Positions 9,171-17,918 of a stretch of 64,000 bases of DNA are shown here, one piece after another. The notes beneath the pieces are model-generated. The model did no database searches. It saw nothing but the letters and a program-made list of their open reading frames with translations, and was not told the origin of the DNA. The number at the start of each line of letters is the position of its first letter. Position 1 is the stretch's first letter. Made by a program: the position numbers and the translations under genes. The DNA comes from Halorussus halophilus (GTDB lineage Archaea > Halobacteriota > Halobacteria > Halobacteriales > Haladaptataceae): positions 372,001-436,000 of the forward strand of contig NZ_CP044523.1 of assembly GCF_008831545.1 (NCBI RefSeq), in the 5' to 3' direction.

Positions 9171-10490
9171 ATGAATGGGGGAACATCGAACCGACTCGAC
9201 CACATACTGGTCGCCGCCTTCGTCCTCTTCGTCGTGGTTGCGATGGTTCCGGGGACAGTCGCCGCGACGAACGAGGTGGGCGTCTCCGTCGTCGTCGAAC
9301 GAGGCGAGACGCTCGACGACGACCTAACCGCTGGAGCGGGGTCCGTGCTGATACTCGGCACCGTAAACGGCGACGTGACCGCGCTCGCGGGAAACGTCGT
9401 CGTGACGGGCGAAGTGACAGGTGACGTGACGGCAGTCGGCGGCAACGTCGAAGTCGTCGGCGAGGTCGGTGGGTCTGTCACCACGTTCGCGATTAACTAC
9501 GGCGTCTCCGGCGTTGTCGGAGGCGACGTGGACGCTATCGTCGGCGCACTCGCCATCAACGGCACGGTTGGGGGAAATACAGAGGCTATCGGCATCTTCA
9601 CAGAAGTCGAGCGGGGCGGCCGAATTGTCGGCACGCTACAGACGACTGCGTATCGGACGGCGGTCAACGGGACGGTTCTCGGGACGCCAGCACGAACCGG
9701 AAACGAGACTGTCGCCGGAAACGAGACGACCGTCGCAGGTGAGACGACGCAGCGCGGAGGAGGAGACGAAGAATCGAACGACGGTAACCAAACGGCCGCC
9801 GCACAGGACCGTGACCCGCCGGAAATTGACGCCGAGGGTTCACTCTCAGATGCCGCCGCGAACCAGTTCGTGACTAACGACTCGCTGGTTTCGACCCACG
9901 GTGTCGGCGGCACGGTCCTCCAGATAGTGCCGGGACTAGGCCGCGGAGACAGTCTCAGCATCTTCGACGCCTACGGATTTCTCGTCAATCTGCTCCTCGG
10001 CGCGATACTCGTCGGCTGGCTCCCAAACTTCTCGACCGACGTGGCGTCACTGGTCACTCGTCACCCGATTCGGAGCGGCTTGGCCGGAGTCGGAGTTCTC
10101 ATCGCCGCACCTATCGTCTTGCTCGTCTTGGCCTTGAGCTTTTTCGGGTTCCCGCTCGCGCTCGCTGGCGGCGCGCTCTATCTCGTCGCCTCGTGGGTGG
10201 GCGTCGCCTACGGACGCTTCGCCGTCGGCACGTGGGTGTTCGTCGCCGCCGCCCAAGCACTCGCCTACGCCGACATCGAGACCGAGACGGTTCGGAATCG
10301 TTGGGCGCGGTTGCTGACGGGCTACGTCATCGTCGCGCTGTTACTCCGAGTTCCGTACCTCGGCACCGTGGTCGATGGCGTCGTGCTGGCATTGGGGATA
10401 GGGGCACTCTCCTCGGTGGCGTACGAGGCGTACCAACGGAGTGAGGGTCTCCGGCCGTCGCCAGTCGCCGAGGCGCTCGGCCGAGAGTAG
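9171..10490 (+). CDS. Bactofilin-type polymer-forming membrane protein
   Basis: The 439-residue protein begins with a signal-anchor-like hydrophobic stretch (residues 10-33). A repeat-rich beta-helical region follows, in which short units such as GDVTALAGNVVVTGEVTGDV recur at about 10-residue intervals; this is the hallmark of bactofilin/polymer-forming domains. A low-complexity Asn/Thr/Glu linker with several N-glycosylation sequons follows (about 175-225). The C-terminal half has four to five transmembrane segments (about 265-420). It is probably an envelope scaffold whose beta-helix is exposed outside. The gene is flanked on both sides by nearly identical ATP-grasp genes pointing towards it on the other strand. 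Confidence 0.8.
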   Translation: MNGGTSNRLDHILVAAFVLFVVVAMVPGTVAATNEVGVSVVVERGETLDDDLTAGAGSVLILGTVNGDVTALAGNVVVTGEVTGDVTAVGGNVEVVGEVGGSVTTFAINYGVSGVVGGDVDAIVGALAINGTVGGNTEAIGIFTEVERGGRIVGTLQTTAYRTAVNGTVLGTPARTGNETVAGNETTVAGETTQRGGGDEESNDGNQTAAAQDRDPPEIDAEGSLSDAAANQFVTNDSLVSTHGVGGTVLQIVPGLGRGDSLSIFDAYGFLVNLLLGAILVGWLPNFSTDVASLVTRHPIRSGLAGVGVLIAAPIVLLVLALSFFGFPLALAGGALYLVASWVGVAYGRFAVGTWVFVAAAQALAYADIETETVRNRWARLLTGYVIVALLLRVPYLGTVVDGVVLALGIGALSSVAYEAYQRSEGLRPSPVAEALGRE

Positions 10491-10507
10491 CGTGAAGCCG
10501 TACCAAA

Positions 10508-11716
10508 CTACGAGAGCTTCGAGAACATGTGACCGACGCCGCTGACGAACGGCCCAGGGTCGTCCAGTCGGAGGTAATCGAAGTGCGGATGCTTGTAACA
10601 GGACGCCAGCACGGCCATCGCCGCGCCGACCAGTGAGGGTCGCTGAACGTGTGGGGACTCGTCTCGGAGTACGCTCAGCAGATAGCCGACTTCACCGTAG
10701 AGGAGGTGACTACCGGTACCGACTTCGTAGCCCGGTTCCGGCCCGATGTCGATTCGGTCGGAGTCACCGGTTGCCTGTAGCCAGTAGTAGTACGGGAAGT
10801 CAGCACCCACCCGAACCGTGAACGGGAGCGACTGCCACATCCGGGGGTTGATTTCGGTGAGTTTGAACTCGCCCGTTCGTGCGTCTTTCATGTACTCGAT
10901 GCAGGCGAGGCCGTGCCAGTCGAGGTGGTCGAGGAGCGTCCGGCCAACTGATTCGAGTTCCTCGTCGTAGATGGATTCGCGGTAGACGCTCCCGCCTCCG
11001 GTGTAGGATGTCCCTCGAATCTGGCGGTGTTGGAACGTCGCTAGGGGTTCACCGTGGTCGTAGATCGCGGCGAACATGTACTCGTCCGACGTGGGGACGA
11101 ATTCTTGGACGATGGGGTCGTGTTTCATCTGCGCTCGAAGGGCGGCCACGTCCGGTTTCTCGCCCGGCCGGACGTGTTCGACTGCCTTGATCTCCTCGAC
11201 GGTTCCCGGTCGGTAGCCGTCTATTCGGTCCTCACAGAGGAGGTTGTACCGGGATTTGATTATCAGTTCGGGACTCCAATCGTCTACGTCGCTCAGCAAC
11301 TGCGTCTCCGGTATCGGGACCCCGGCGTCTGCGGCGGCGTCGAACAACTGCTTTCGGTCGTGGACGCGTTCGAGAACCGCGACCGGTGGGACGGCCAGCG
11401 AGACGTGTTTCCCGAATCGCTCGCGGTACTTCGAGAGGAGGTACACGTCCACCTCTCGAATTGGGAGTATCGTCCGCACGTCCGGCCGGGCCGCGAGACC
11501 GAGGAGAGCGTCTCTGTACGCCTGCGAGTCGTCCGGTGACGGGAGGACGCCTCGTTCGTCACAGAACCGAGATTTGAACTCCGGCGCGTCCTCGGTCTCG
11601 GAGGCGACGAGCGTGTAAACGCCGCGCTTGCCGAGCGAGCGAAGGCAAGGATAGCTTCCGGGTTGGTACCCCGTCGGTATCAGCACGGCGTCCCGCTGGG
11701 CGTCCTCCCCAGTCAT
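10508..11716 (-). CDS. ATP-grasp carboxylate-amine ligase, copy 2
   Basis: This 402-residue paralogue of the gene at 7734-8942 is collinear along the whole length, with long stretches of identical residues. All ATP-grasp landmarks are kept: IIKSRYNLL, IVQEFVPTSDEYM, ACIEYMKD and LTEINPRMWQSLPF. Differences concentrate in the 160-200 and 325-402 regions. Since two full-length, intact copies are retained on either side of the bactofilin-type gene, a gene-duplication event is clear; whether substrates have diverged is not. It is convergent with the bactofilin-type gene, with only 17 bp between stops. Confidence 0.82.
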   Translation of the reverse strand: MTGEDAQRDAVLIPTGYQPGSYPCLRSLGKRGVYTLVASETEDAPEFKSRFCDERGVLPSPDDSQAYRDALLGLAARPDVRTILPIREVDVYLLSKYRERFGKHVSLAVPPVAVLERVHDRKQLFDAAADAGVPIPETQLLSDVDDWSPELIIKSRYNLLCEDRIDGYRPGTVEEIKAVEHVRPGEKPDVAALRAQMKHDPIVQEFVPTSDEYMFAAIYDHGEPLATFQHRQIRGTSYTGGGSVYRESIYDEELESVGRTLLDHLDWHGLACIEYMKDARTGEFKLTEINPRMWQSLPFTVRVGADFPYYYWLQATGDSDRIDIGPEPGYEVGTGSHLLYGEVGYLLSVLRDESPHVQRPSLVGAAMAVLASCYKHPHFDYLRLDDPGPFVSGVGHMFSKLS

Positions 11717-12192
11717 ACGCGTCTGTTGAATTGATGAGTAATGAATCTTGACGTGTGTTTTGTACAGTTTCGTAGGTAATGTGCGAATATAGTTGGATAA
11801 TTATGGTTTCGGGGGCGACATCGATTCGGAGTAGAGTGTTCGAAGGAGTAGTGGAATCGACAGTAGACGGCGGTTTCGAAGTCATTCGTTCCACGTATTT
11901 AAGCAGAGGTCGTACACGACACGCTCCGCTCGTCGGCTTGCGTCGTGAGGTAGAAATAGGCCAGCACGAATTGGAAGTACGTGGTTCGCTTGGTCGTTTT
12001 CGTACTTTCCGAATTAAATACCATACTCAAGCATATGCATGACGTCGTTCGCTCACGATATCGCACGATTCGTGCGCTCTTTCATCGACCGCGAAAACGA
12101 GCCTCTGATTCTAAAACGGCCTGAATTCGTCGCAATTGCTTTCTATCTCTATCGGTCCATGGGGATACTTACTGACCGTAATTTCGGTGAGT
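11717..12192. other. Intergenic region with the first copy of a 39-bp repeat
   Basis: These 476 bp separate the ATP-grasp gene from the flippase-like gene. Apart from the repeat at 11922-11960, a TATA-like TATTTAA near 11896 and AT-rich DNA, I see no convincing gene; the short open frames here have no haloarchaeal codon bias. Composition becomes AT-richer from about 11720, which marks the edge of the glycan island. Confidence 0.5.
11922..11960. repeat. 39-bp repeat, left copy
   Basis: The segment CGCTCCGCTCGTCGGCTTGC plus the following 19 bases recurs at 17691-17729 with about four mismatches, in the same orientation. The two copies bracket the low-GC glycan cluster at 12.2-17.5 kb. They are candidate recombination or insertion borders. 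Confidence 0.7.
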
Positions 12193-13185
12193 ATGAATAG
12201 TTCAGATATAAATACTTCCCATCGAAATCACCGTCCGATGGACGACCGAGTGGCGACGATTCTACGCTTGGGTATCAGTGTGGCCCTGCTTACCTTCATT
12301 GTGAATTCCGTCGGCGTCGACAAACTCGTAACGAACCTCTCCAACGTCAGACCTAGCTTTCTATTAATCGCGACGACTCTCGCGGTCTTCAACGTTGCTC
12401 TCAGCGCGTACAAGTGGAAACTACTCCTCTTGATCAAGCAAATCGACCTCTCGTTTCGGGTCCTGTTCGTCTACTACTATATCGGACAGTTTTTCAACGC
12501 ATTCCTCCCGACGATGGTGGGAGGTGACGGCGTCCGTGCGTACTATCTGCAGCAAAATCACGGAGCGGGTCCCGACGCGGTTTCGTCGGTGTTTGTCGAG
12601 CGACTCACTGGTCTCCTGACCGTATTGGCTATCGGCGGCACTGCGACGCTGTTTGTTTCGAATCGCATCCCTACAGTAGTCGTGGTCGCTATCCTTCTCG
12701 TCTGCATCCCGGGGGCAACCGTGCTCGTCGCACTCCTCTTCACCGACTTCGGCCGAGATATGTTCGAACGGACTCTGTTCCGGGTCGAACTGTTTGACGT
12801 GGGCGACCGACTCGCGTCGGTCTATGATGCGGTCTACGAATATCGTACGGCACGACATATGCTCGTCCCTGTAATCGGCCTCTCGTTGCTATTTCGTCTT
12901 GTTCTCATCTTCAATAATTACGTCGTCGCCGTCGGTCTCGGAATGGAACTTCCCCTGGTATACTTCCTCGTGTTCATTCCCCTAGTCGAGGTTCTGTTGT
13001 TTCTTCCCGTCTCCATACAGGGATTCGGTGTTCGTGAAATGTCCTACGTCTATCTCTTCGGGTCGGTCGGTGCGGCGACTGGAACGGCCTTGACGCTGGC
13101 ATTAGTGATGCAACTGATACTCGGCGTGTTGAACAACCTCATCGGCGGTATCGTCTACGTCGGTAAAGACGACTACTCCTTGTAA
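12193..13185 (+). CDS. Flippase-like/AglD-type UPF0104 membrane protein
   Basis: The 330-residue protein is almost entirely hydrophobic, with about eight membrane segments. It matches the lysylphosphatidylglycerol synthase TM / UPF0104 family, also found as the C-terminal part of AglD. Typical landmarks are the first loop motif ALSAYKWKLLL, YYIGQFFNAFLPTMVGGDGVRAYYL (the family's F-N-x-x-L-P-x-x-x-G-G-D pattern), and LPVSIQGFGVREMSY near the C-terminus. It is thought to move lipid-linked glycan intermediates. The ATG at 12193 has a GGTGAG sequence just before it; an earlier in-frame ATG at 12136 would add a non-conserved leader. The gene overlaps the convergent sulfatase gene by 13 bp. Confidence 0.82.
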   Translation: MNSSDINTSHRNHRPMDDRVATILRLGISVALLTFIVNSVGVDKLVTNLSNVRPSFLLIATTLAVFNVALSAYKWKLLLLIKQIDLSFRVLFVYYYIGQFFNAFLPTMVGGDGVRAYYLQQNHGAGPDAVSSVFVERLTGLLTVLAIGGTATLFVSNRIPTVVVVAILLVCIPGATVLVALLFTDFGRDMFERTLFRVELFDVGDRLASVYDAVYEYRTARHMLVPVIGLSLLFRLVLIFNNYVVAVGLGMELPLVYFLVFIPLVEVLLFLPVSIQGFGVREMSYVYLFGSVGAATGTALTLALVMQLILGVLNNLIGGIVYVGKDDYSL

Positions 13186-14438
13186 CCGAGGTCAGCGAGC
13201 ATCTCTTCGGTCTCCGAATCGACCTCTTGTCGTCCGGTCTCCTCGAAGCGAACCAGCCATTCGTCGAGGTCGGCAGCGAGGTCCGTTCTGCGTTCTCTTT
13301 CTCGCTCGGATACGTCCTCCCGTTCGTGCGGGTCCGCTTCGAGGTCGTAGAGTCGCTCCTCGTCAGAATCGCGGTTTCGAACGAGTTTCCATCCGTCCTT
13401 TCGAACGGCGACCGCGTTGGCGAACTCCGGGTACGCCATCGCGAATACGCGCCTGTCGGTCTCGACGGGTCCGTCGTCGAAAAGCGGTTCTCCGGGGGCC
13501 TCTAATTGTTCGGCGTCCGCGAGCGAGAGCAGTGTCGGTAGAATATCGATGGTTCGAACTTGACGCTCGACGCCCCCGTCCGGGAGGGAGTCGTGGTCGA
13601 ACACCAGCGGGACGTGCAGCTCCTCGTCGTAGAGTGTTCGGCCGTGGCCGGTATAACCGTGGTCGTCGAGCGCTTCGCCATGGTCCCCGGTCAAGACGAT
13701 CAGCGTCTCTTCGCGTAGTCCGCGTGCTTCGAGTGCTTTCAGTAGTTCACCGACGAGTTCGTCCACGTGCATCATCGCAGCGGTGTACTCGTCGTGGTCG
13801 CCGAGCCACTTTCGCGGGGCGTTACGAGGCTCGTGCATGTCGAAGTAGTGGACCCACCCGAAGAACGGTGAGTCGGCACGTTCGAGGCCCTCGATGGCGT
13901 CGTCAGTGACGCTTCGTCCGGTTCGACAGTGTAATTGAATCAACCCGAGGTCTCGAAGCAGATTCTTGACGTTGTATCGCTGAGTACCCAGGTTCTTGAC
14001 CGCACCAAATATCGTGTTGAAGAGTTTTGTGTCGTATATACGGCTCAGTATCGGGTACAGCGTGTCGTACGAGGCATCGTCGAAATAGCGGTCGAACCCG
14101 CGACCGAGTTTCGAGTGTTCGTGATTGAGGTGATCGACACTGACGACGCCGAACGTGTCGTAGCCCGCTTCGCGGAACTTTTCGGCACCGACCGGCTTGC
14201 TCTCATCGAGGCCCCATCCGTTTTGCACGACCCCGTGAGCGAACGGATAGTCGCTAGTCATGAAGGAGGTGAGACTGGGGTCCGTCGTGTTCGCGACGGT
14301 GAACGCGGACTCGAAAGATGTGCCCGAGTTCTGGAGGGAGGCGAACGTCGGAACGAGTCCGGAGTCTATCGCTTCTCCGAACCGGTCAGCACGGAGACAA
14401 TCGATGCTGATCAGGAGAACGTTCTGAATTTCACTCAT
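13173..14438 (-). CDS. Sulfatase-fold enzyme with threonine at the nucleophile position
   Basis: This 421-residue protein belongs to the alkaline phosphatase/sulfatase superfamily. Metal-binding motifs are ISIDCLRADRFG (D13 and neighbours) and LTGDHGEALDDHGYTGHG in the second half, with a sulfatase-type C-terminus (RLYDLEADPHE). In true sulfatases the nucleophile lies in C/S-x-P-S-R. Here the aligned sequence is T52-D-P-S-L, so a formylglycine cannot form and the arginine is missing. A threonine nucleophile is normal in phosphoethanolamine and phosphoglycerol transferases of this fold, so a phospho-transfer role on surface glycans is plausible (inference). The gene belongs to the glycan cluster and its 3-prime end overlaps the flippase-like gene. 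Confidence 0.8.
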   Translation of the reverse strand: MSEIQNVLLISIDCLRADRFGEAIDSGLVPTFASLQNSGTSFESAFTVANTTDPSLTSFMTSDYPFAHGVVQNGWGLDESKPVGAEKFREAGYDTFGVVSVDHLNHEHSKLGRGFDRYFDDASYDTLYPILSRIYDTKLFNTIFGAVKNLGTQRYNVKNLLRDLGLIQLHCRTGRSVTDDAIEGLERADSPFFGWVHYFDMHEPRNAPRKWLGDHDEYTAAMMHVDELVGELLKALEARGLREETLIVLTGDHGEALDDHGYTGHGRTLYDEELHVPLVFDHDSLPDGGVERQVRTIDILPTLLSLADAEQLEAPGEPLFDDGPVETDRRVFAMAYPEFANAVAVRKDGWKLVRNRDSDEERLYDLEADPHEREDVSERERERRTDLAADLDEWLVRFEETGRQEVDSETEEMLADLGYKE

Positions 14439-14600
14439 TACAGCGATCTAGTTTATTCATTCGTTAAAACTGTTGATTATCGAAAGAGACGAATGGTGGC
14501 GGTTTCGGGCGTACTCACGTCGCACACTACCCCGTTCGCTCCGTGCCGACGACGTTCTTCTCGGCCCCATGCCAACAGAGAACAATTTCCGTCCGAAGAC

Positions 14601-16328
14601 TCATTCCGGTAATTCCACCAACACGGCCGTGACCCGACACCGAGTCCCTCTACTGCGCGAACGATTGATGACGATACTTCCGCCTCTTTCTACCGCTGTG
14701 TCGGCTAACGTTTGCTGATACTCGTTCAGTGGGCCACACGGATTAGAGAGATACAATAGATCTGTGCCCGTGAGTGGCTCGTTCGTCTCGTGTACCTGAA
14801 TGTCGGCCCGTACGGTTCTACTCTTGGCAGTATCTTCCGCTGCCGACGTGTTCACCCAGAGAACCGGCCAAACCTCGCCCTCACTGTACAGGACGCTCCA
14901 CCAGTAGTTTTCGAGACTCGCTACAGCGACGGTATCGTCCGACGCCGCCACCGCCGTTAGTTCCGTTATCGGGGCCTCTTTTGAGACGCGGTCATTCTGT
15001 CCAGCAAGGTACGCGTTGACTCCGCCGTTCGCCACCAGGGCTACTAAACCGAGAACAACGAGAAGATGGACCAACTTGTTCGCGTTGAGTCGGTTCGTTA
15101 CCGTCGCGTACCGCTGACCGAGCGGTTCATTCTTACCCCACTCGACGAGACGCGCGGCACCGACTCCGAATGTGAGCGTGACCGCGAAAAACAACGGAAA
15201 GACGTGGCGCGTTTGGAACGCACCGACCCAGCCAGCGTTGCGGAACGTGAGTGCGACGAGGTAGACCGCACCGATTCCGAGAACGTACACGTCCGCGGGC
15301 TTTCGACGTTTCGCCATCGCACCGATGCCGATGCAGATGATAACGGTGAGGAACAGCGTGATGCCGGTCCACCCACCGAAGAAAATCCAAAACGCGTCAC
15401 CGAGAAAGTTCTGTAACTTCTCGACGGTTCCGAGGACGTGTTTCTCTTTGTCGAACCCACGGAGATGCCACCAAAAGTCGAAGTATTCGTAGGCGACATA
15501 TCTGACGACCTTCTCCATAACTCCGTACGAATCCGGATCCACGAAGAGGGACGACACGGCTGTTCCAGAATCTGCGGAAGCGGTCGTCAGTATCTTCTGC
15601 AGCGGTCCGAAGACGAGATACAAGACTCCGACGACAAAGGGAGGCAGGACGTACAGTACTGTCGTCGTCGTCGGCACACTCAGGGCACGAAGCCGACTTC
15701 CTTCTACCGGTGTTCGAATCCGACTGTCGAGTTGGACGAACGCCGCCGTCAAAATGCCGTACAGAACTGCCGGGACGTACAGGAGATACGAGAAGGTTGC
15801 GGTGACGCCGGCGACTACGGACCAGAAAGGCGCGCCGTTTCGTTCACGACTCGTTCCAAGTGCGTACGTCGAAATCACGATGATACCGACCGCTGACGCT
15901 TCGGGGTACCCTTTCGCAGTCAATACCAGAAGCTTCGGATACAGCGCGTACAACGTCGTCGCGTACAGTGCCGCGCGTTCGTCGAAGAATCTCCGTGCTG
16001 CGGGATAAAACACGAGCACTGACACACACGAAACGATTAGCGAGAAGACGGTCACCGCGCGAACGCCGAGAAATGGGCTGGTTGGTACGTAGAACAGTGC
16101 GGAAAACAAGTCGTAGAACGGCATTCGGCTGGGTTTGTACCCCTGAAAGTTCCCTAAGTACGGCAGCAGTGGCTGTTTGAGTACCAAGAAGGTAGCAAAA
16201 TGCTTCCAGATAGGGTACATGACCGCCCAAAACGCGACTCGCAACGCGATTCCAGCGAGGACGACTCCGGACAAGATTCGATTCTCATCGAGTAGTGGAA
16301 CGATCGCTCGTAAGCGCGTGGAGGTCAT
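14601..16328 (-). CDS. Polytopic GT-C-like glycosyltransferase family protein
   Basis: The 575-residue protein has about ten to eleven hydrophobic segments and a C-terminal soluble domain of roughly 120 residues. The first extracellular loop contains a PSRMPFYDLFSALFY segment, and further loops carry YPKLLVLTAKGYPEAS. This layout is typical of GT-C/PMT-like (family 39) mannosyl- or glycosyltransferases using dolichol-linked donors. I see no unambiguous catalytic DE motif, so the assignment rests on topology and context: it is divergent to a dolichyl-phosphate-sugar synthase-like GT2 gene and lies in the same cluster as a flippase-like gene and a sulfatase-fold gene. Confidence 0.65.
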   Translation of the reverse strand: MTSTRLRAIVPLLDENRILSGVVLAGIALRVAFWAVMYPIWKHFATFLVLKQPLLPYLGNFQGYKPSRMPFYDLFSALFYVPTSPFLGVRAVTVFSLIVSCVSVLVFYPAARRFFDERAALYATTLYALYPKLLVLTAKGYPEASAVGIIVISTYALGTSRERNGAPFWSVVAGVTATFSYLLYVPAVLYGILTAAFVQLDSRIRTPVEGSRLRALSVPTTTTVLYVLPPFVVGVLYLVFGPLQKILTTASADSGTAVSSLFVDPDSYGVMEKVVRYVAYEYFDFWWHLRGFDKEKHVLGTVEKLQNFLGDAFWIFFGGWTGITLFLTVIICIGIGAMAKRRKPADVYVLGIGAVYLVALTFRNAGWVGAFQTRHVFPLFFAVTLTFGVGAARLVEWGKNEPLGQRYATVTNRLNANKLVHLLVVLGLVALVANGGVNAYLAGQNDRVSKEAPITELTAVAASDDTVAVASLENYWWSVLYSEGEVWPVLWVNTSAAEDTAKSRTVRADIQVHETNEPLTGTDLLYLSNPCGPLNEYQQTLADTAVERGGSIVINRSRSRGTRCRVTAVLVELPE

Positions 16329-16393
16329 TCAATTCACGCTCCGAAACTGAACTTCATGTAACTTCTTATCTCGATGGTTCTATAACCAACACG

Positions 16394-16402
16394 TTTTTAT
16401 TA
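16394..16402 (+). promoter_or_regulatory. TATA box of the GT2 gene
   Basis: TTTTTATTA lies 25-33 bp before the ATG at 16427 in the 98-bp divergent intergenic region. The spacing predicts a leaderless transcript and fixes the start codon. Confidence 0.55.
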
Positions 16403-16426
16403 ATAGCTTAGCAACCACTCGACCGA

Positions 16427-17479
16427 ATGTGCCCGGACACTGTCGATTCGCATCGTACCTCCACAGAGGGCGAAACCTCCGATTCGATGCAAGTTTCTGT
16501 CGTCATCCCCGCCTACAACGAGCGAGGGAACCTCGAAGACCTTCTAACCGAGATAGCCGACGTATTCGAAGCCGACGAGATGGCTCGCTATACCCCATAC
16601 GAAGTCGTAATCGTCGACGACGGTAGTACGGACGGGACGCGACAGCAGTTACGTGACCTGATTGAGGAACACTCGTCTCTCCGCGTTGTCTTTCTAACTC
16701 GGAACTTCGGTCAGAGTGCTGCGCTCGCTGCTGGCATCGACAACTCTCTCGGCAAGTACATAATCACGATGGACGCCGATTTACAGAACGACCCTGCGGA
16801 CGTTCCTCGTCTCCTTGCGAAGTTACGGAAGGGGTACGACTGCGTGAGTGGCTGGCGACGAGACCGGGACGACCCACTCTCGAAAACGATCCCCTCGAAA
16901 ATTCAGACGTATCTCGCAACGTTGACCGGGCCGAATATCCACGACTTCGGTTGTACGCTCAAAGCGTACCGCGGAGATACTCTCCGTTCTATCGACATCT
17001 ACGGGGAAGGCCATCGGTACATCCCTGCGAAACTCCACAACAAAGGCTATCGAATTACCGAACTGGAAGTGAACCACCGACCACGGGAACACGGTGAAAC
17101 CAAGTACGGATTCCAACGCCTCATCCGCGGCTTCGTCGATTTACTCTTTCACATCTTCTGGAATCGATACTCAACGCGACCGTTGCACATCCTCGGCGGA
17201 CTCGGCGTGTTGATGGTCTGCACTGGCGGACTCATCGGTGCTCACGCAGTCGTGAGCAAGTACGCGTTCGGTACCGAACTGCTTCCACGGACCCCACGTC
17301 TCATTCTGACCGTCGCTCTCATCCTGTTCGGCTTCCAGATGTTGATGTTCGGTCTCCTGACGGAGACGTTGGTGAAACTATATTACGAAGACAACGACAG
17401 CAAGGGATATCGAGTCCAACAGACGATATCTGCGAACGAATCGGACCGACCGGTGCTTACTATCGGAGACTCCCGGTGA
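16427..17479 (+). CDS. GT2 glycosyltransferase, polyprenyl-phosphate sugar synthase type
   Basis: The 350-residue protein transfers a sugar from a nucleotide donor, most likely to dolichyl phosphate. The GT-A domain starts SVVIPAYNERGNLEDLL. It has VVIVDDGSTDGT (nucleotide-binding aspartates), ITMDADLQNDP (the metal-binding DxD), and a late WNRYSTRPLHILG segment leading to two C-terminal transmembrane helices (about 255-280 and 285-320). That membrane hairpin is typical of DPM1/GtrB-type enzymes. It probably supplies the lipid-linked sugar used by the divergently transcribed GT-C-like protein. About 20 residues of acidic leader precede the first strand. Confidence 0.85.
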   Translation: MCPDTVDSHRTSTEGETSDSMQVSVVIPAYNERGNLEDLLTEIADVFEADEMARYTPYEVVIVDDGSTDGTRQQLRDLIEEHSSLRVVFLTRNFGQSAALAAGIDNSLGKYIITMDADLQNDPADVPRLLAKLRKGYDCVSGWRRDRDDPLSKTIPSKIQTYLATLTGPNIHDFGCTLKAYRGDTLRSIDIYGEGHRYIPAKLHNKGYRITELEVNHRPREHGETKYGFQRLIRGFVDLLFHIFWNRYSTRPLHILGGLGVLMVCTGGLIGAHAVVSKYAFGTELLPRTPRLILTVALILFGFQMLMFGLLTETLVKLYYEDNDSKGYRVQQTISANESDRPVLTIGDSR

Positions 17480-17795
17480 CGAACTATCGCCTGCCTGTTT
17501 GCGGGTCTGTCAACGAATTCTTTCCGGTGTGAGTCCTTCCATAACGTCCGCGTTCCTCGATTACAGTACTGACCACTTCGTTCGACGTTTCGTCGAACAC
17601 GGGACTCCGACTGGAGATTGTGATTTGCGGTTTCACGTTGAACTGGTGACCCGAATCGCACTACTTGACTCCAGTCCCAACGTGGCTACCCGCTCCGCTC
17701 ATCGGCTTGCGTCGTTAGGTAGAAAATGGAGCCCTACTTACCCTATCCGGAACTCCTCGCTGTCGCTCGGTGTTCGTTGAATGCGGGAAAGGTAG
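17480..17795. other. Intergenic region with the second 39-bp repeat
   Basis: These 316 bp between the GT2 gene and the tRNA contain the right repeat copy (17691-17729) and no supported gene. Short open frames on both strands lack codon bias. Confidence 0.5.
17691..17729. repeat. 39-bp repeat, right copy
   Basis: This is the second copy of the element at 11922-11960, in the same orientation. It ends about 65 bp before the 3-prime end of the tRNA-Pro gene. tRNA genes are common integration targets, so the location is suggestive. Confidence 0.7.
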
Positions 17796-17868
17796 TGGGC
17801 CGGCGCGAATTCGAATCGCGGTTACGGCCACCCGAAGGCCGAAGGATACCAAGCTACCCCACCGGCCC
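17796..17868 (-). tRNA. tRNA-Pro (anticodon CGG)
   Basis: The minus strand folds into a complete 73-nt cloverleaf. The 7-bp acceptor stem pairs GGGCCGG with CCGGCCC; the D arm is GGGT-AGCTTGGT-ATCC. The anticodon stem CGGCC/GGCCG encloses the loop TTCGGGT with anticodon CGG, and the T arm is CGCGA-TTCGAAT-TCGCG, with discriminator A. CCA is not encoded. It reads proline codon CCG. The gene marks the right side of the glycan island. Confidence 0.96.
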
Positions 17869-17918
17869 GCAATTCGAACTAAAGCCCGGAGTGCCTTTAA
17901 CCGTTGCGGATTAGAACA

